Shown: positions 38,779 to 50,133 of the stretch, one piece after another
How positions within the stretch are numbered: position 1 is the stretch's first letter
How the letters are laid out: every line of letters starts with the position of its first letter
DNA from: an uncultured Halomonas sp.
GTDB taxonomy: Bacteria > Pseudomonadota > Gammaproteobacteria > Pseudomonadales > Halomonadaceae
Reading direction: 5' to 3'
DNA: 64,000 bases
Assembly (NCBI RefSeq): GCF_947501415.1
Contig: NZ_CANMVL010000001.1
Location: 62,001 to 126,000, forward strand
Translations under genes and position numbers: made by a program
The notes under the pieces: model-generated
What the model was told of the DNA's origin: nothing
The model's input: the letters and a program-made list of their open reading frames with translations, nothing else
The model's database searches: none

Positions 38779-39768
38779 TCAGATCACGCCGCTGGCCAGC
38801 AGGTCGTGCATATGCAGGGCGCCAACCGGGCGCCCCTCGTCATCGACCACGGCCAGGGCGGAGATGCGGTGGTCTTCCATCAGGCTGACTGCCTCGGCGG
38901 CCAGGGTCTCCGGCGTGGTTCGCTTGCCGGGGCAGGTCATCACGTCATCGACGCTCAGGCCGCTGAGGTCGCTGTGCAGGTCCAGGGTCCGCCGCAGGTC
39001 GCCGTCGGTGTAGACCCCGGCGAGACGGCCATCGGGTGCCACCACGCAGGTGAAGCCCAGTCCCTGGCGGGTAATCTCCAGCAGGGCGTCGCGCAGCGGG
39101 CTCCCCAGGGGGACCCGCGGCAACCGACTACCACTGTGCATCAGGTCGCTGACGCGCAGCAGCAGTCGCTTGCCGAGGCTGCCACCGGGGTGTGAGAGGG
39201 CGAAGTCCTCCGCGGTAAAGCCGCGAGACTCGAGCAGTGCCACGGCCAGGGCATCCCCCATGGCCAGGGCGGCCGTAGTGGAGGCGGTGGGCGCAAGATC
39301 GAGGGGGCAGGCCTCGCGCTCGACACCGGTGTCGAGGTGGGCGTCGGCGTGGCGGCCAAGGCTCGACGTGGGCCGCCCGGTCATGCTGATCAGCGGTACC
39401 TTCATGCGCTTGAGGAGCGGCAGCAGAGCGGTCACTTCGGCGGTCTCGCCGGAGTTCGAGAGGGCCAGCACCACGTCGCCGGGTGTGATCATCCCCAGAT
39501 CGCCGTGACTGGCCTCCCCGGGGTGGACGAAGAAGGCCGGCGTGCCGGTGCTGGCAAGCGTGGCGGCGATCTTGCCGGCGATATGACCGGACTTGCCCAT
39601 GCCGGTGACCACCACGCGCCCGCGGCATGCCAGGATCAGCTCACAGGCGTGGTCGAAGGCCTCGTCGAGGCGTGCCGCCAGGGCGTCGATGGCTTGCTGC
39701 TCGAGGCGCAGGGTGCGTCGGGCGCTGTCGCGAAGGGCCGATCCGGCCCCAGGGGTTTCGGATGTCAT
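38779..39768 (-). CDS. kdsD: D-arabinose 5-phosphate isomerase
   Basis: 329 residues from ATG 39768, close to E. coli KdsD (328). A TTG at 39804 overlapping the yrbG stop would add 12 residues; neither start has a good ribosome site. N-terminal SIS domain (VVVTGMGKSGHIAGKIAATLAST, ALSNSGETAEV) and two C-terminal CBS domains. It makes arabinose 5-phosphate, the precursor of Kdo. Confidence 0.95.
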   Translation of the reverse strand: MTSETPGAGSALRDSARRTLRLEQQAIDALAARLDEAFDHACELILACRGRVVVTGMGKSGHIAGKIAATLASTGTPAFFVHPGEASHGDLGMITPGDVVLALSNSGETAEVTALLPLLKRMKVPLISMTGRPTSSLGRHADAHLDTGVEREACPLDLAPTASTTAALAMGDALAVALLESRGFTAEDFALSHPGGSLGKRLLLRVSDLMHSGSRLPRVPLGSPLRDALLEITRQGLGFTCVVAPDGRLAGVYTDGDLRRTLDLHSDLSGLSVDDVMTCPGKRTTPETLAAEAVSLMEDHRISALAVVDDEGRPVGALHMHDLLASGVI

Positions 39769-39800
39769 GATGCCGATTGTTGCCTGTTGTGAGGGTTCAC

Positions 39801-40757
39801 TCAAGAGCCGACGCCCAGACTGGCCGTGCCGAGCCAGATCAGGTAGCCGGCATAGGTCGCGGCCAGCGCCGCGCCGGGGAGCCGGCCGAGGTGGTTGCGG
39901 CGTTGCCAGAGCAGCAGTGCGCCCAGCGCCAGGGTCAGCACCAACAGCACGGGGTAGTCGCGCTCTCCGGCGGCGGGATCGGCGGCGCCGGGCGCCAGCA
40001 GACCCGGGATCGGCAGTACCGCCAGCAGGTTGAAGAGATTGGAGCCGATCACATTGCCGATGGCGAGATCATGGTGACGCTTGAGTGCGCTGGCGACACA
40101 GGCGGCAAGCTCGGGCAGGCTGGTGCCAATGGCGACGATGGTCAGGCCGATGACCAGCTCGCTGATCCCCAGGTCGCGGGCGATTTCGCTGGCCCCCCAT
40201 ACCAGCCCGCGTGAGCCGGCTATCATCACGGCAAGCGTTCCCACCAGCCATAGCAGGGCGCGAATCAGCGGCATATCGGGGATCTCGCCCGCCACTTCCT
40301 CCTCGGCATCCGGCGTATCGGCTCGAAACAGCCACCACAGGCTGAACAGCAGCAGGGCAATCAGCAGTGTCGCATCCAGGCGGCCGAGGTGGCCGTTGGC
40401 CAGGGCGTAGCCGGCCAGGCCGGTGGCGCCAAGCAGCAGGGGGAGTTCGCGTCGCACCACGGAGAAGCGCACCGGGATCGGCACGACCAGGGCGGTGACC
40501 CCCAGCACCAGGCCGATATTGGCAATGTTGGAGCCCAGGGCGTTGCCGGTGGCCAGGTCGGGAATGCCGTCGAGGGAGGCCATCAGTGACACCACGATCT
40601 CCGGTGCCGAGGTGCCCAGGGCAACGATGGTCATGCCCACCAGCATGGTGCTCATGCCCGCGCGGCGGGCGGTGGCAGCGGCCGCGCCCACGAAATGGTC
40701 GGCGCTCCACAACAGGGCCACGAGGCCAAGCAATATGGCGATCAGGGGGTACAGCAT
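39801..40757 (-). CDS. yrbG: Calcium/sodium antiporter, CaCA family
   Basis: 318 residues, ten or so membrane segments in two inverted halves. The two alpha-repeats can be seen: ALGTSAPEIVVSL with GNALGSNIANIGLVLG, and AIGTSLPELAACV with GNVIGSNLFNLLAV. The family exchanges Ca2+ for Na+ or K+. First gene of the leftward kds-lpt-rpoN series; divergent from mlaF across 115 bases. Confidence 0.93.
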   Translation of the reverse strand: MLYPLIAILLGLVALLWSADHFVGAAAATARRAGMSTMLVGMTIVALGTSAPEIVVSLMASLDGIPDLATGNALGSNIANIGLVLGVTALVVPIPVRFSVVRRELPLLLGATGLAGYALANGHLGRLDATLLIALLLFSLWWLFRADTPDAEEEVAGEIPDMPLIRALLWLVGTLAVMIAGSRGLVWGASEIARDLGISELVIGLTIVAIGTSLPELAACVASALKRHHDLAIGNVIGSNLFNLLAVLPIPGLLAPGAADPAAGERDYPVLLVLTLALGALLLWQRRNHLGRLPGAALAATYAGYLIWLGTASLGVGS

Positions 40758-40872
40758 GACAACTCGGCTCGCTCAGTCGGTAGCGGAAGGTCGTCATTAA
40801 ACGTGCTGGCCAGGCAGGGTGCAACCCGCCGCAACGCATCGGGCTGGCGTCTGGCAGGATAGTTAGGATACG

Positions 40873-41718
40873 ATGTTCGATAATTTTATCAGGATGGCTT
40901 TGCCGATGAGTGACACTCCCTTCGTGGTGGTGGAGGGGCTGCATTTCGCGCGTGGCGACAAGGAGATCTTCCGCGGCGTCGACATGACGATCCAGCGTGG
41001 TGGCGTTACCGCCATCATGGGCCCCAGTGGCAGTGGCAAGACCACCCTTCTCAAGCTGATCGGCGGTCAGCTCGTGCCGGATTCGGGGCGGGTGCTGATC
41101 GATGGCCAGGATGTCCATCGCCAGTCGCGGCGGGATCTCTTCACCATGCGTCGCCGCATGGGCATGCTGTTTCAGAGCGGTGCGCTGTTTTCCGATCTTA
41201 GCGTCTTCGAGAACGTGGCCTTCCCGCTGCGGGTACATACGGATCTGCCCGAGGCGATGGTGCGTGATCTGGTGCTGATGAAGCTCGAGGCAGTGGGGTT
41301 GCGGGGCGCTCGAGAGCTGATGCCGGCCGAGCTTTCCGGAGGCATGGCGCGCCGCGTGGCCCTGGCGCGGGCCATTGCTCTGGACCCCGAGCTGATCCTC
41401 TATGATGAGCCCTTCGTCGGCCAGGATCCGATCTCCATGGGAGTGTTGGTGCAGCTGATCAAGCGCCTCAATCAGGCGCTGGGGCTGACCTCGGTCGTGG
41501 TCTCTCATGATATCAATGAGACGCTGAGTATCGCCGACTATGTCTATGTGGTGGCCGATGGTCGCGTGATGGCTCACGGTACGCCCGAGCACCTCGACGT
41601 GGATCGTGATCCGCGTGTTAGCCAGTTCGTGCATGGGGAGCCGGATGGACCTGTGCCCTTCCACTACCCATCGCAGGACTTCGTCAGCGACATGCTTGCC
41701 CCGGGGGGCGCCCGATGA
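40873..41718 (+). CDS. mlaF: Phospholipid ABC transporter ATP-binding protein MlaF
   Basis: 281 residues from ATG 40873, chosen because AGGA lies five bases upstream; ATGs at 40894 and 40906 are less well placed. Walker [10 protein letters not shown], signature [15 protein letters not shown], Walker [14 protein letters not shown]. The block [23 protein letters not shown] is nearly the same as in E. coli MlaF. Powers the MlaE permease, moving phospholipids between MlaC and the inner membrane. ATGA overlap with mlaE. Confidence 0.97.
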   Translation: MFDNFIRMALPMSDTPFVVVEGLHFARGDKEIFRGVDMTIQRGGVTAIMGPSGSGKTTLLKLIGGQLVPDSGRVLIDGQDVHRQSRRDLFTMRRRMGMLFQSGALFSDLSVFENVAFPLRVHTDLPEAMVRDLVLMKLEAVGLRGARELMPAELSGGMARRVALARAIALDPELILYDEPFVGQDPISMGVLVQLIKRLNQALGLTSVVVSHDINETLSIADYVYVVADGRVMAHGTPEHLDVDRDPRVSQFVHGEPDGPVPFHYPSQDFVSDMLAPGGAR

Positions 41719-42497
41719 TCCAACGAATTCGACGCCTGGGGCGCTACGGCTGTGATCTTTTCGAGTCGCTGGGGCGTGCCGGCCTCTTCCTGGGTCAGTC
41801 TGCCGTGGGGGTGCCGAGCAGGGAAGGGCTCTATCTCTGGGTGCGCCAGATGCACTTCGTCGGTGTGCTCTCCCTGGCCATCGTCCTCGTCTCGGGGCTT
41901 TTCATCGGTATGGTGCTGTCGCTGCAGGGCTATACCATCCTGGTCGACTTTGGCGCCGAGGATGCGTTGGGCCAGATGGTGGCACTCTCGCTGCTGAGGG
42001 AGCTGGCTCCGGTCGTGGCGGCCCTGCTGTTCGCCGGTCGGGCCGGGTCGGCACTCACCGCCGAGATCGGCCTGATGAAGGCCACCGAGCAGCTGACCAG
42101 CATGGAGATGATCGGTGTCGATCCGCTGCGTCGGGTGGTGGCGCCGCGCCTGTGGGCGGGCTTCGTGGCCCTGCCGCTGCTCACCGTGGGCTTCGGTGTG
42201 GTGGGTATCTACGGTGGCTACCTGGTCGGGGTCGACTGGCTGGGGGTCTTCGAGGGTTCCTACTGGTCCAACATGCAGGCCAGCGTCGACTTTATCGATG
42301 ACGTGGGCAACGGCATCATCAAGAGCCTGGTGTTTGCCGTGGTGGTGACCTGGATCGCCGTGTTCCAGGGCTATGATCTGGTGCCGACGTCGGAAGGCAT
42401 CTCGAGGGCCACGACACGCACCGTGGTCTACTCCTCGCTGGCCGTGCTCGGCCTTGATTTCGTACTGACCGCCATGATGTTCGGCGGGCTCGCCTGA
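41715..42497 (+). CDS. mlaE: Phospholipid ABC transporter permease MlaE
   Basis: 260 residues with five or more hydrophobic segments. Typical motif [35 protein letters not shown] in the centre. Forms the MlaE dimer in the inner membrane with MlaF, MlaB and the MlaD ring. Confidence 0.96.
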   Translation: MIQRIRRLGRYGCDLFESLGRAGLFLGQSAVGVPSREGLYLWVRQMHFVGVLSLAIVLVSGLFIGMVLSLQGYTILVDFGAEDALGQMVALSLLRELAPVVAALLFAGRAGSALTAEIGLMKATEQLTSMEMIGVDPLRRVVAPRLWAGFVALPLLTVGFGVVGIYGGYLVGVDWLGVFEGSYWSNMQASVDFIDDVGNGIIKSLVFAVVVTWIAVFQGYDLVPTSEGISRATTRTVVYSSLAVLGLDFVLTAMMFGGLA

Positions 42498-42532
42498 TGA
42501 CAAGCGTCTGCCCTGTCGTATGGAGATTCTAG

Positions 42533-42997
42533 ATGAAGCGCAGTAAAACCATGGAACTGGGGGTGGGGCTGTTCATGCTTGCCGGTATTCTCGGCGTGCT
42601 CTTCCTTGGCCTGCGGGTCAGCGGCCTGGCGATGCAGGCCCCCAGCGATACCTTCCGCCTGGAAGCCAACTTCGCCAATATCGGCGGCCTCAAGACGCGG
42701 GCGCGCGTGACCATGGCGGGCGTTACCGTGGGGCGTGTGGCGGCCATCGAGCTCGATACCGACTGGTACGATGCCAGGGTGGTGCTGGAGATCGATGACG
42801 AACTGGAAGGTCGCCTCTCGAAGGATACCACCGCGTCTATCCTGACCTCGGGGCTGCTCGGGGAGCAGTACGTGGGCCTTTCCGTGGGGGGGGATCCCGA
42901 GACGCTGGCCGACGGCGACACCCTGCGTGATACCCAATCGGCCCTGGTGCTCGAAGAGCTCATCCAGCAGTTTGTGTCAAACATGGTCAGCGACTAG
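42533..42997 (+). CDS. mlaD: MCE-domain protein MlaD
   Basis: 154 residues. N-terminal membrane helix (MELGVGLFMLAGILGVLFLGL) and one MCE domain (FRLEANFANIGGLKTRARVTMAGVTVGRV...TSGLLGEQYVGL). It is a little shorter than E. coli MlaD, mostly at the C-terminal end. Forms a hexameric ring that channels lipids to MlaC. Confidence 0.96.
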   Translation: MKRSKTMELGVGLFMLAGILGVLFLGLRVSGLAMQAPSDTFRLEANFANIGGLKTRARVTMAGVTVGRVAAIELDTDWYDARVVLEIDDELEGRLSKDTTASILTSGLLGEQYVGLSVGGDPETLADGDTLRDTQSALVLEELIQQFVSNMVSD

Positions 42998-43059
42998 GGT
43001 GCCGATCCTCTGGTGCTGACTGGCTCCTCCTTAACGATCCCGATATGGAGACGTTGAAC

Positions 43060-43707
43060 ATGATTCGTATCCCTCTGACCCTGGCGGCACTGCTGCTGAG
43101 CGTGCTGTTCAGCCTGACGGCCCAGGCGGCCCAGGCGGCCCCCGAGCGGCAGCCCGACGAGGTCATCCGCCACAGTGTCGAGACGTTGACCGGCAAGATC
43201 GAGGGCAGGCGTGACCACTTCGCCGAGAACATGGCCGAACTCGAGGCACTGGTCGACGAGAGTCTCGACGAGATCGCCGATTTCCGTTATATCGGCGCCA
43301 GCGTGATGGGGCGCTACTTCTCCAATGCCACGCCCCAGCAGCGTTCGCGCTTCGTCGATACCTTTCGCCAGACGCTGATCGATACCTACGCCAAGGGGCT
43401 GGTCACCTTCGACTATCGTGAGCTGCGTGTGCTTGCCAGCCAGGGCCCTCGGCGCCATGAGGACCAGGCCAGCGTCGATATGGAAGTGGTGGCCAAGGAT
43501 GGCACCGTCTATCCGGTCAGCTATTCACTGCGTCTCTCCGGCGATGAGTGGCGGGTGGTCAACGTCATCGTCAATGGCATCAATCTGGGACTGACCTTCC
43601 GCAATCAGTTCGATCAGGCGATGCGTGACAACGCGCGCGACTACGATGCTGTCATCGATGGCTGGTCGCCCGATGTCGGCGTCGAGGAGCTGGAGCAGGG
43701 CGCGTGA
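43060..43707 (+). CDS. mlaC: Periplasmic phospholipid-binding protein MlaC
   Basis: 215 residues from ATG 43060: GGAG at 43047-43050 suits it better than the in-frame ATG at 43045. Signal peptide LTLAALLLSVLFSLTAQAAQA. The MlaC (Ttg2D) fold follows: VETLTGKIEGRRDHF, LDEIADFRYIGASVMGRYF, SYSLRLSGDEWRVVNVIVNGINLGLTFRNQF. Shuttles phospholipids between MlaA-OmpC and MlaFEDB. Confidence 0.95.
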   Translation: MIRIPLTLAALLLSVLFSLTAQAAQAAPERQPDEVIRHSVETLTGKIEGRRDHFAENMAELEALVDESLDEIADFRYIGASVMGRYFSNATPQQRSRFVDTFRQTLIDTYAKGLVTFDYRELRVLASQGPRRHEDQASVDMEVVAKDGTVYPVSYSLRLSGDEWRVVNVIVNGINLGLTFRNQFDQAMRDNARDYDAVIDGWSPDVGVEELEQGA

Positions 43708-44039
43708 GCAGGTTGCTGGCGCGAAACGGCCTGGACCTCGAGGCCAGAGAGGAGTGTCTGGTGGTCTGCGGGGCGGTGGGCTTCGAGCATGCCGCCGAGC
43801 TCGCCGATGCAGGCAGCCGCTGGCTCGCCCGGCGTCAGGCCGGGGAGGTCGTCAGCTTCGATCTGAGCGGTGTCGCCGGCGTCAGCAGTGCGGCGCTCAC
43901 GGTATTGCTCGAATGGGCGCGTGCGGCACGCCGGGCCGGCCTGACTCTCGAGCGAGTGCGACTCTCCGCGGCGCTGTTGCGGCTCACCGATCTGGCCGGC
44001 CTCGAGCGCCTGTTGCCGGTGGAGTCGGTGCGCGGCTAG
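43704..44039 (+). CDS. mlaB: STAS-domain protein MlaB
   Basis: 111 residues starting at GTG 43704, overlapping the mlaC stop as GTGA. STAS fold: VVSFDLSGVAGVSSAALTVLLEWAR is the typical beta-alpha turn. MlaB binds MlaF in the cytoplasm and is needed for complex stability and ATPase activity. Confidence 0.92.
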   Translation: MSRLLARNGLDLEAREECLVVCGAVGFEHAAELADAGSRWLARRQAGEVVSFDLSGVAGVSSAALTVLLEWARAARRAGLTLERVRLSAALLRLTDLAGLERLLPVESVRG

Positions 44040-44188
44040 TCGCGACCCGCAGGGGCGATCGCCAAGTGCGGTGCTTTTCATTACCATGGGGCATCCATAA
44101 TCCGCCGTCGACGATGAAATGATGTCATCGTGCGAGGTGCCTTTGATCGTTTCCGTACCATATTCAGCATGATAAGGAGTGCCTGACC

Positions 44189-45719
<1,531 letters not shown>

Positions 45720-45744
45720 CCCGTACCCGGACCAAGGCAAGAGC

Positions 45745-46398
45745 ATGAGCAAACAACTGATCGTGGCCCTCTCCAAGGGCCGTATCCTCGAAGAGACGCT
45801 GCCGCTGCTGGCCGATGCCGGCGTCGAGCCGGTGGAGGATCTGGGCAAGAGTCGCAAGCTGCTGTTCGACACCAACCTGCCCGACGTCAAGCTGGTGGTC
45901 ATTCGAGCCACCGATGTGCCGACCTATGTGCAGCTGGGTGCCGCGGACCTGGGCATCGCGGGCAAGGACGTGCTGCTCGAGCATGGGGCGGCGGGTCTCT
46001 ATGAGCCGCTCGACCTCGAGATTGCGCGGTGCAAGCTGATGACCGCCGGGATCACCGGCGCCGAGCCGGCCAGCGCCAGGCGCCGAGTAGCCACCAAGTT
46101 CGTCAATATCGCCCGGCGCTGGTATGCCGAGCAGGGCATCCAGGCCGAGGTCATCAAGCTCTATGGTGCCATGGAGCTGGCGCCACTGATGAATCTGGCC
46201 GATGAGATCGTCGATATCGTCGATACCGGCAATACCCTGCGCGCCAATGGCATGGAGCCCCGGGAGCTGATCGCGCCGGTCACGACCCGGCTGGTGGTCA
46301 ACAAGGCCTCCATGACCATGAAACATGCCCGCATCAAGCCACTGCTCGAGCGCCTCAAGCAGGCGGTTGCGGCCCGCCGTGAAGACCTTGCTGGCTGA
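45745..46398 (+). CDS. hisG: ATP phosphoribosyltransferase, short form
   Basis: 217 residues, so it is the short form, which needs the HisZ regulatory subunit encoded elsewhere (not in this window). Motifs: [30 protein letters not shown], and [17 protein letters not shown] for PRPP binding. Catalyses the first step of histidine synthesis. 25 bases after murA. Confidence 0.96.
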   Translation: MSKQLIVALSKGRILEETLPLLADAGVEPVEDLGKSRKLLFDTNLPDVKLVVIRATDVPTYVQLGAADLGIAGKDVLLEHGAAGLYEPLDLEIARCKLMTAGITGAEPASARRRVATKFVNIARRWYAEQGIQAEVIKLYGAMELAPLMNLADEIVDIVDTGNTLRANGMEPRELIAPVTTRLVVNKASMTMKHARIKPLLERLKQAVAARREDLAG

Positions 46399-46447
46399 GC
46401 TGTCTGCCGACTGAGGTGCCTGCCCACAGACGTGACCAGCCCGATAT

Positions 46448-46477
46448 CAACAGGCCCGACAACAACAGGCCCGACAC
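46448..46477 (+). repeat. Two tandem 15-base repeats between hisG and hisD
   Basis: CAACAGGCCCGACA(A/C) occurs at 46448-46462 and again at 46463-46477, differing in the last base. It lies in the hisG-hisD spacer, close to the hisD start. Probably a small slippage duplication. Confidence 0.6.
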
Positions 46478-46492
46478 CATAGAGATGCAGCC

Positions 46493-47812
46493 ATGACCGA
46501 GACCAACGCCTCTTCCGGAATCTCCCGCCTCGCGACCGCCGACGCCGACTTCTCGACACGGCTCGACCATCTGCTCGCCTGGGAGGGGGTCTCCGATGGC
46601 GAGGTCCAGGCCCGGGTCGCGGAGATCCTTGCCGCGGTGAAGGAGCGTGGTGATACGGCCCTGGTGGAGGCCAGCAATCGCTTCGACCGTCTTGCGGTCA
46701 CGGACATGGCTGAGCTCACTCTCGATGCGCCGCGTCTGCGTCAGGCCTATGAGGGGCTGCCCGAGGGTCAGCGTGAGGCGCTGGCCCAGGCGGCGGAGCG
46801 CATCCGCCTCTACCATGAGCACCAGAAGCCCGAATCCTGGCACTACACCGAGGAGGACGGCACCGTGCTCGGCCAGCAGGTCATGCCGCTGGATCGTGCC
46901 GGCATCTATGTGCCCGGCGGAAAGGCGGCCTACCCCTCCTCGGTATTGATGAATGCGATTCCTGCCCATGTGGCCGGTGTGCGCGAGATCATCATGGTGG
47001 TGCCTACGCCGGACGGCGTGCTCAACGAGCTGGTACTGGCCGCGGCGCACCTGGCTGGTGTCGATCGTGTCTTTACCGTGGGCGGCGCCCAGGCGGTTGC
47101 CGCGCTGGCCTACGGCACCGAGACGGTGCCGCGTGTCGACAAGATCGTCGGTCCGGGCAATATCTACGTGGCCACCGCCAAGCGATCGGTGTTCGGCCAG
47201 GTGGGCATCGACATGATCGCCGGCCCCTCGGAGATCCTGGTGGTCTCGGATGGCGGCACCGACCCGGAATGGCTGGCCATGGATCTCTTCTCCCAGGCCG
47301 AGCACGACGAGGATGCCCAGGCGATTCTGGTGGGCTGGGATGGCGAACATCTGGATGCCGTGGAGGCGGCCATCGACCGCCTGCTGCCGACCCTGGAGCG
47401 CCACGAGATCGTGCGTGAGTCTCTCTCACGGCGCGGGGCGCTGATTCGCTGCCGCGATCGTGCCGAGGCGGTGGCTCTGATCAATCGCATTGCCCCCGAG
47501 CATCTCGAGCTCTCGGTCGCCAACCCCGAGGGATGGCTGCCCGAGGTGCGTCATGCCGGTGCCATCTTCATGGGGCGCTATACCGCCGAGGCGCTGGGCG
47601 ACTACTGCGCCGGGCCCAATCACGTGCTCCCCACCTCGGGGACGGCGCGCTTCTCGTCGCCGCTGGGCGTCTATGACTTCCAGAAGCGCTCATCGATCAT
47701 CCACTGCTCGGCCGAAGGCGCCTCGACCCTCGGCAGGGTCGCCTCGGTGCTGGCTCGCGGCGAGTCACTGACCGCGCATGCGCGCAGCGCCGAGTATCGC
47801 ATCAGGACGTGA
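46493..47812 (+). CDS. hisD: Histidinol dehydrogenase
   Basis: 439 residues. Typical blocks: [41 protein letters not shown] segment, [22 protein letters not shown] and [23 protein letters not shown] with zinc ligands. Carries out the last two oxidations to histidine. hisC, which often follows, is not present; a strong terminator ends the unit. Confidence 0.97.
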   Translation: MTETNASSGISRLATADADFSTRLDHLLAWEGVSDGEVQARVAEILAAVKERGDTALVEASNRFDRLAVTDMAELTLDAPRLRQAYEGLPEGQREALAQAAERIRLYHEHQKPESWHYTEEDGTVLGQQVMPLDRAGIYVPGGKAAYPSSVLMNAIPAHVAGVREIIMVVPTPDGVLNELVLAAAHLAGVDRVFTVGGAQAVAALAYGTETVPRVDKIVGPGNIYVATAKRSVFGQVGIDMIAGPSEILVVSDGGTDPEWLAMDLFSQAEHDEDAQAILVGWDGEHLDAVEAAIDRLLPTLERHEIVRESLSRRGALIRCRDRAEAVALINRIAPEHLELSVANPEGWLPEVRHAGAIFMGRYTAEALGDYCAGPNHVLPTSGTARFSSPLGVYDFQKRSSIIHCSAEGASTLGRVASVLARGESLTAHARSAEYRIRT

Positions 47813-47846
47813 GCCGCTGGGTCGAGACGCGCGAAGAGTCGAAACA

Positions 47847-47886
47847 CGCGAAGGGCCCCGCCGCAAGGCGGGGCCCTTCGCGTTTT
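47847..47886. terminator. Strong terminator after hisD
   Basis: A perfect 16-base stem (47847-47862 with 47867-47882), GCAA loop, then TTTT. Serves hisD, and on the other strand could serve the converging protease gene. Confidence 0.92.
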
Positions 47887-47902
47887 GCATGCCGCGGTGG
47901 GG

Positions 47903-49168
47903 TTATTCGGGCTGCTGTAGCTCGGGGGGTGGGCGCTCGCCGACCTCGACCGTCAGCGCCAGCTTCTCGCCGCCGCGCACCACGGTGAGGGGCAGGCTGT
48001 CGCCGGGCTCCACGGCGGCGATATCGGCCATCGTTTCTCGCGCGTCGAGGATCGCTCGGCCATCGATGGAGAGCAGCACATCACCGGGACGCAGGCCGGC
48101 CTGGTCGGCGGGACCGCCGGGTACGACCCCGGCGATGATCACGCCACGTGGTGCCTTGAGTCCGAAGGAGGCGGCCAGCTCCGGGTTGAGTTCCTGAGCC
48201 TCGACCCCCAGCCAGCCGCGAATCACCCGCCCCTGGGTGACCAGCTCCTCGAGGATGTTGCGTGCCAGGTTGGCGGGGATCGCGAAGCCGATGCCCTGGG
48301 AACCCCCGGAGCGTGAAAAGATGGCGGTATTGATGCCGACCATGGCGCCATCGGGGCTGATCAGTGCTCCCCCGGAGTTGCCCGGATTGATGGCGGCATC
48401 GGTCTGGATAAAGTCCTCATAGGCGTTCAGTCCCAGGTGGCTGCGGCCGGTGGCGCTGATGATGCCCATGGTGACCGTCTGGCCGACCCCGAAGGGATTG
48501 CCGATGGCCAGGGCCACATCGCCGATGGCCACCTCCGTGGAGTCGGCCAGTTCGATGACCGGCAGATCATCAAGCTCGATACGCAGCACGGCGAGGTCGC
48601 TTTCTGGATCGGTGCCGATCACCTCGGCCAGTGTCTCGCGGCCGTCACGCAGCGCGACCTGGATCTGGTCAGCGCCACCGATGACGTGATGATTGGTCAG
48701 CACGTAGCCCTGCTCGCTGACGATCACACCCGACCCCAGGCTCGAGAGCATGCGCTGGCGGGCCGGCATGTCGTCGCCGAAGAACTGGCGGAAGAAGGGG
48801 TCGGACATCAATGGATGTTGGTCGCGCTCGACGACCCGGGAGGAGTAGATGTTGACCACGGCGGGGGCGGCGCGCTCGACCGCTGCGGCGTAGCTTGCCG
48901 GTCCCTGCTCGCGGGAGAGCGGTGGCGCCTGGCGCAGTTCCGGTGCCGGGCGCTCGATGGGGTCGCGGGGCGCCGCTGCTTCGGGTGATACCGCCAGCGG
49001 CTCGCGTGGAGCAGGGGGGGGCGTAACTACCGGGGCTTCACTGCCATGGCGTCCCGACAATTGCGGGAAGGCGTTGAGCAGTGCCATGGCAAGCAGGAGC
49101 CCGATCATGACGGGAAGCAGGTAGGGCATAAGCGAGCGTAGGTGATGGCGCGGCGATCGGTAGGGCAT
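47903..49168 (-). CDS. degS: DegS/AlgW-type periplasmic serine protease with one PDZ domain
   Basis: 421 residues from ATG 49168. One membrane anchor (LMPYLLPVMIGLLLAMALLNAF), a Pro/Ala-rich linker, then the HtrA protease: His in LTNHHVI, Asp in DLAVLRI, Ser in NPGNSGGALI, and a single PDZ domain (GVIIAGVVPGGPADQAGLRPGDVLLSIDG). DegS/AlgW senses misfolded porins and cleaves the anti-sigma factor RseA/MucA. It is longer than E. coli DegS (355), the extra being the linker of roughly 50 residues. Confidence 0.92.
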   Translation of the reverse strand: MPYRSPRHHLRSLMPYLLPVMIGLLLAMALLNAFPQLSGRHGSEAPVVTPPPAPREPLAVSPEAAAPRDPIERPAPELRQAPPLSREQGPASYAAAVERAAPAVVNIYSSRVVERDQHPLMSDPFFRQFFGDDMPARQRMLSSLGSGVIVSEQGYVLTNHHVIGGADQIQVALRDGRETLAEVIGTDPESDLAVLRIELDDLPVIELADSTEVAIGDVALAIGNPFGVGQTVTMGIISATGRSHLGLNAYEDFIQTDAAINPGNSGGALISPDGAMVGINTAIFSRSGGSQGIGFAIPANLARNILEELVTQGRVIRGWLGVEAQELNPELAASFGLKAPRGVIIAGVVPGGPADQAGLRPGDVLLSIDGRAILDARETMADIAAVEPGDSLPLTVVRGGEKLALTVEVGERPPPELQQPE

Positions 49169-49268
49169 GCGGGGCGCGGTCCTCGTCAGAGCGTTCGCCG
49201 AAGCGGGGCGGCGACGGTTACAATCGACGCATGGTAACACCTTCATTCCACAGCGTCCGGAGGAGACG

Positions 49269-50030
49269 ATGGCTCATCGCGATGCCCTGGTAGCCGCCTG
49301 CGATAGCAGGCTGCAGGCCAGCCGCTTCAAGGATTACACCGTCAATGGCCTGCAGGTGGAGGGGCGAGAGGAGGTCGTGAAAGTGCTCAGTGGCGTCACT
49401 GCCAGCCAGGCGCTGCTCGACGAGGCGGTCGCCTGGGCAGCCGACCTGGTGCTGGTGCACCATGGCTACTTCTGGAAGAACGAGCCGGTGGCGGTTACCG
49501 GCATGAAGCGTCGGCGCCTGCAGACCCTACTGACCCACGATATCAACCTGCTGGCCTATCACCTGCCGCTGGATGCTCACCCCGAGCTTGGCAACAACGC
49601 CGAACTGGGGCGGCGGCTCGGCTTTACGGCGGAAGGATGCGCCGACGGCGCAATGGGGGAGGGGCTGCTGTGGCTGGGGACGCCTCCGGCGGGCATGAAT
49701 GCCCAGGCGCTCAGCGCTCATGTGGGCGAGCGCCTTGGGCGCGAGGCGCTGCTGGTGGAGGCACCGCATGCCGGCGAGATTCGCCGCGTGGCCTGGTGTA
49801 CCGGCGGGGCTCAGGACATGATCACGGCGGCTTGGGAGGCGGGGGCAGATGCCTTTATCTCCGGCGAGATCTCCGAGCGCACCACCCACCTGGCGCGCGA
49901 ACTGGGCATCCACTACCTCTGTGCGGGGCATCATGCTACCGAGCGAGATGGTGTTCGGGCACTGGGGGAGTGGTTGGCCGCGGAGTTCGGTCTCGAGCAT
50001 CGCTTCGTGGATATCGACAACCCGGCGTAG
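49269..50030 (+). CDS. ybgI: Nif3/YbgI family metal-binding protein
   Basis: 253 residues from ATG 49269, with GGAGGAGA upstream. Dinuclear-metal motif candidates: LVHHGYFWKN, YHLPLDAHPELGNN, and the late GHHATERDGVRALGEW. Called GTP cyclohydrolase 1 type 2 homolog in databases, but the true reaction is uncertain. Divergent from the DegS-type gene across 100 bases, where TACAAT suggests a -10. Confidence 0.93.
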   Translation: MAHRDALVAACDSRLQASRFKDYTVNGLQVEGREEVVKVLSGVTASQALLDEAVAWAADLVLVHHGYFWKNEPVAVTGMKRRRLQTLLTHDINLLAYHLPLDAHPELGNNAELGRRLGFTAEGCADGAMGEGLLWLGTPPAGMNAQALSAHVGERLGREALLVEAPHAGEIRRVAWCTGGAQDMITAAWEAGADAFISGEISERTTHLARELGIHYLCAGHHATERDGVRALGEWLAAEFGLEHRFVDIDNPA

Positions 50031-50042
50031 CCTAGAAAGCGA

Positions 50043-50067
50043 ACGCCCCGCTCATGAGGCGGGGCGT
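50043..50067. terminator. Terminator hairpin after the Nif3-type gene
   Basis: Nine-base perfect stem, 50043-50051 with 50059-50067, seven-base loop, 12 bases after the stop. Lies between converging genes. Confidence 0.65.
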
Positions 50068-50081
50068 CGATAGTGGCGTGT

Positions 50082-50129
50082 AGTGGTAGGCGTCGGCAGT
50101 GGCAGGCGTCGGTAGTGGCAGGCGTCGCT
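50082..50129 (+). repeat. Three tandem 16-base repeats
   Basis: AGTGGYAGGCGTCGGY-like unit at 50082-50097, 50098-50113 and 50114-50129, with one or two differences per copy. Ends just before the zapG stop codon. Confidence 0.7.
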
Positions 50130-50133
50130 CGGC

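Noticed and set aside
40069..41664. A 531-codon open frame on the minus strand across the yrbG-mlaF junction
   Set aside because: It runs out of frame through yrbG and antisense to mlaF, both of which match known families along their full length.
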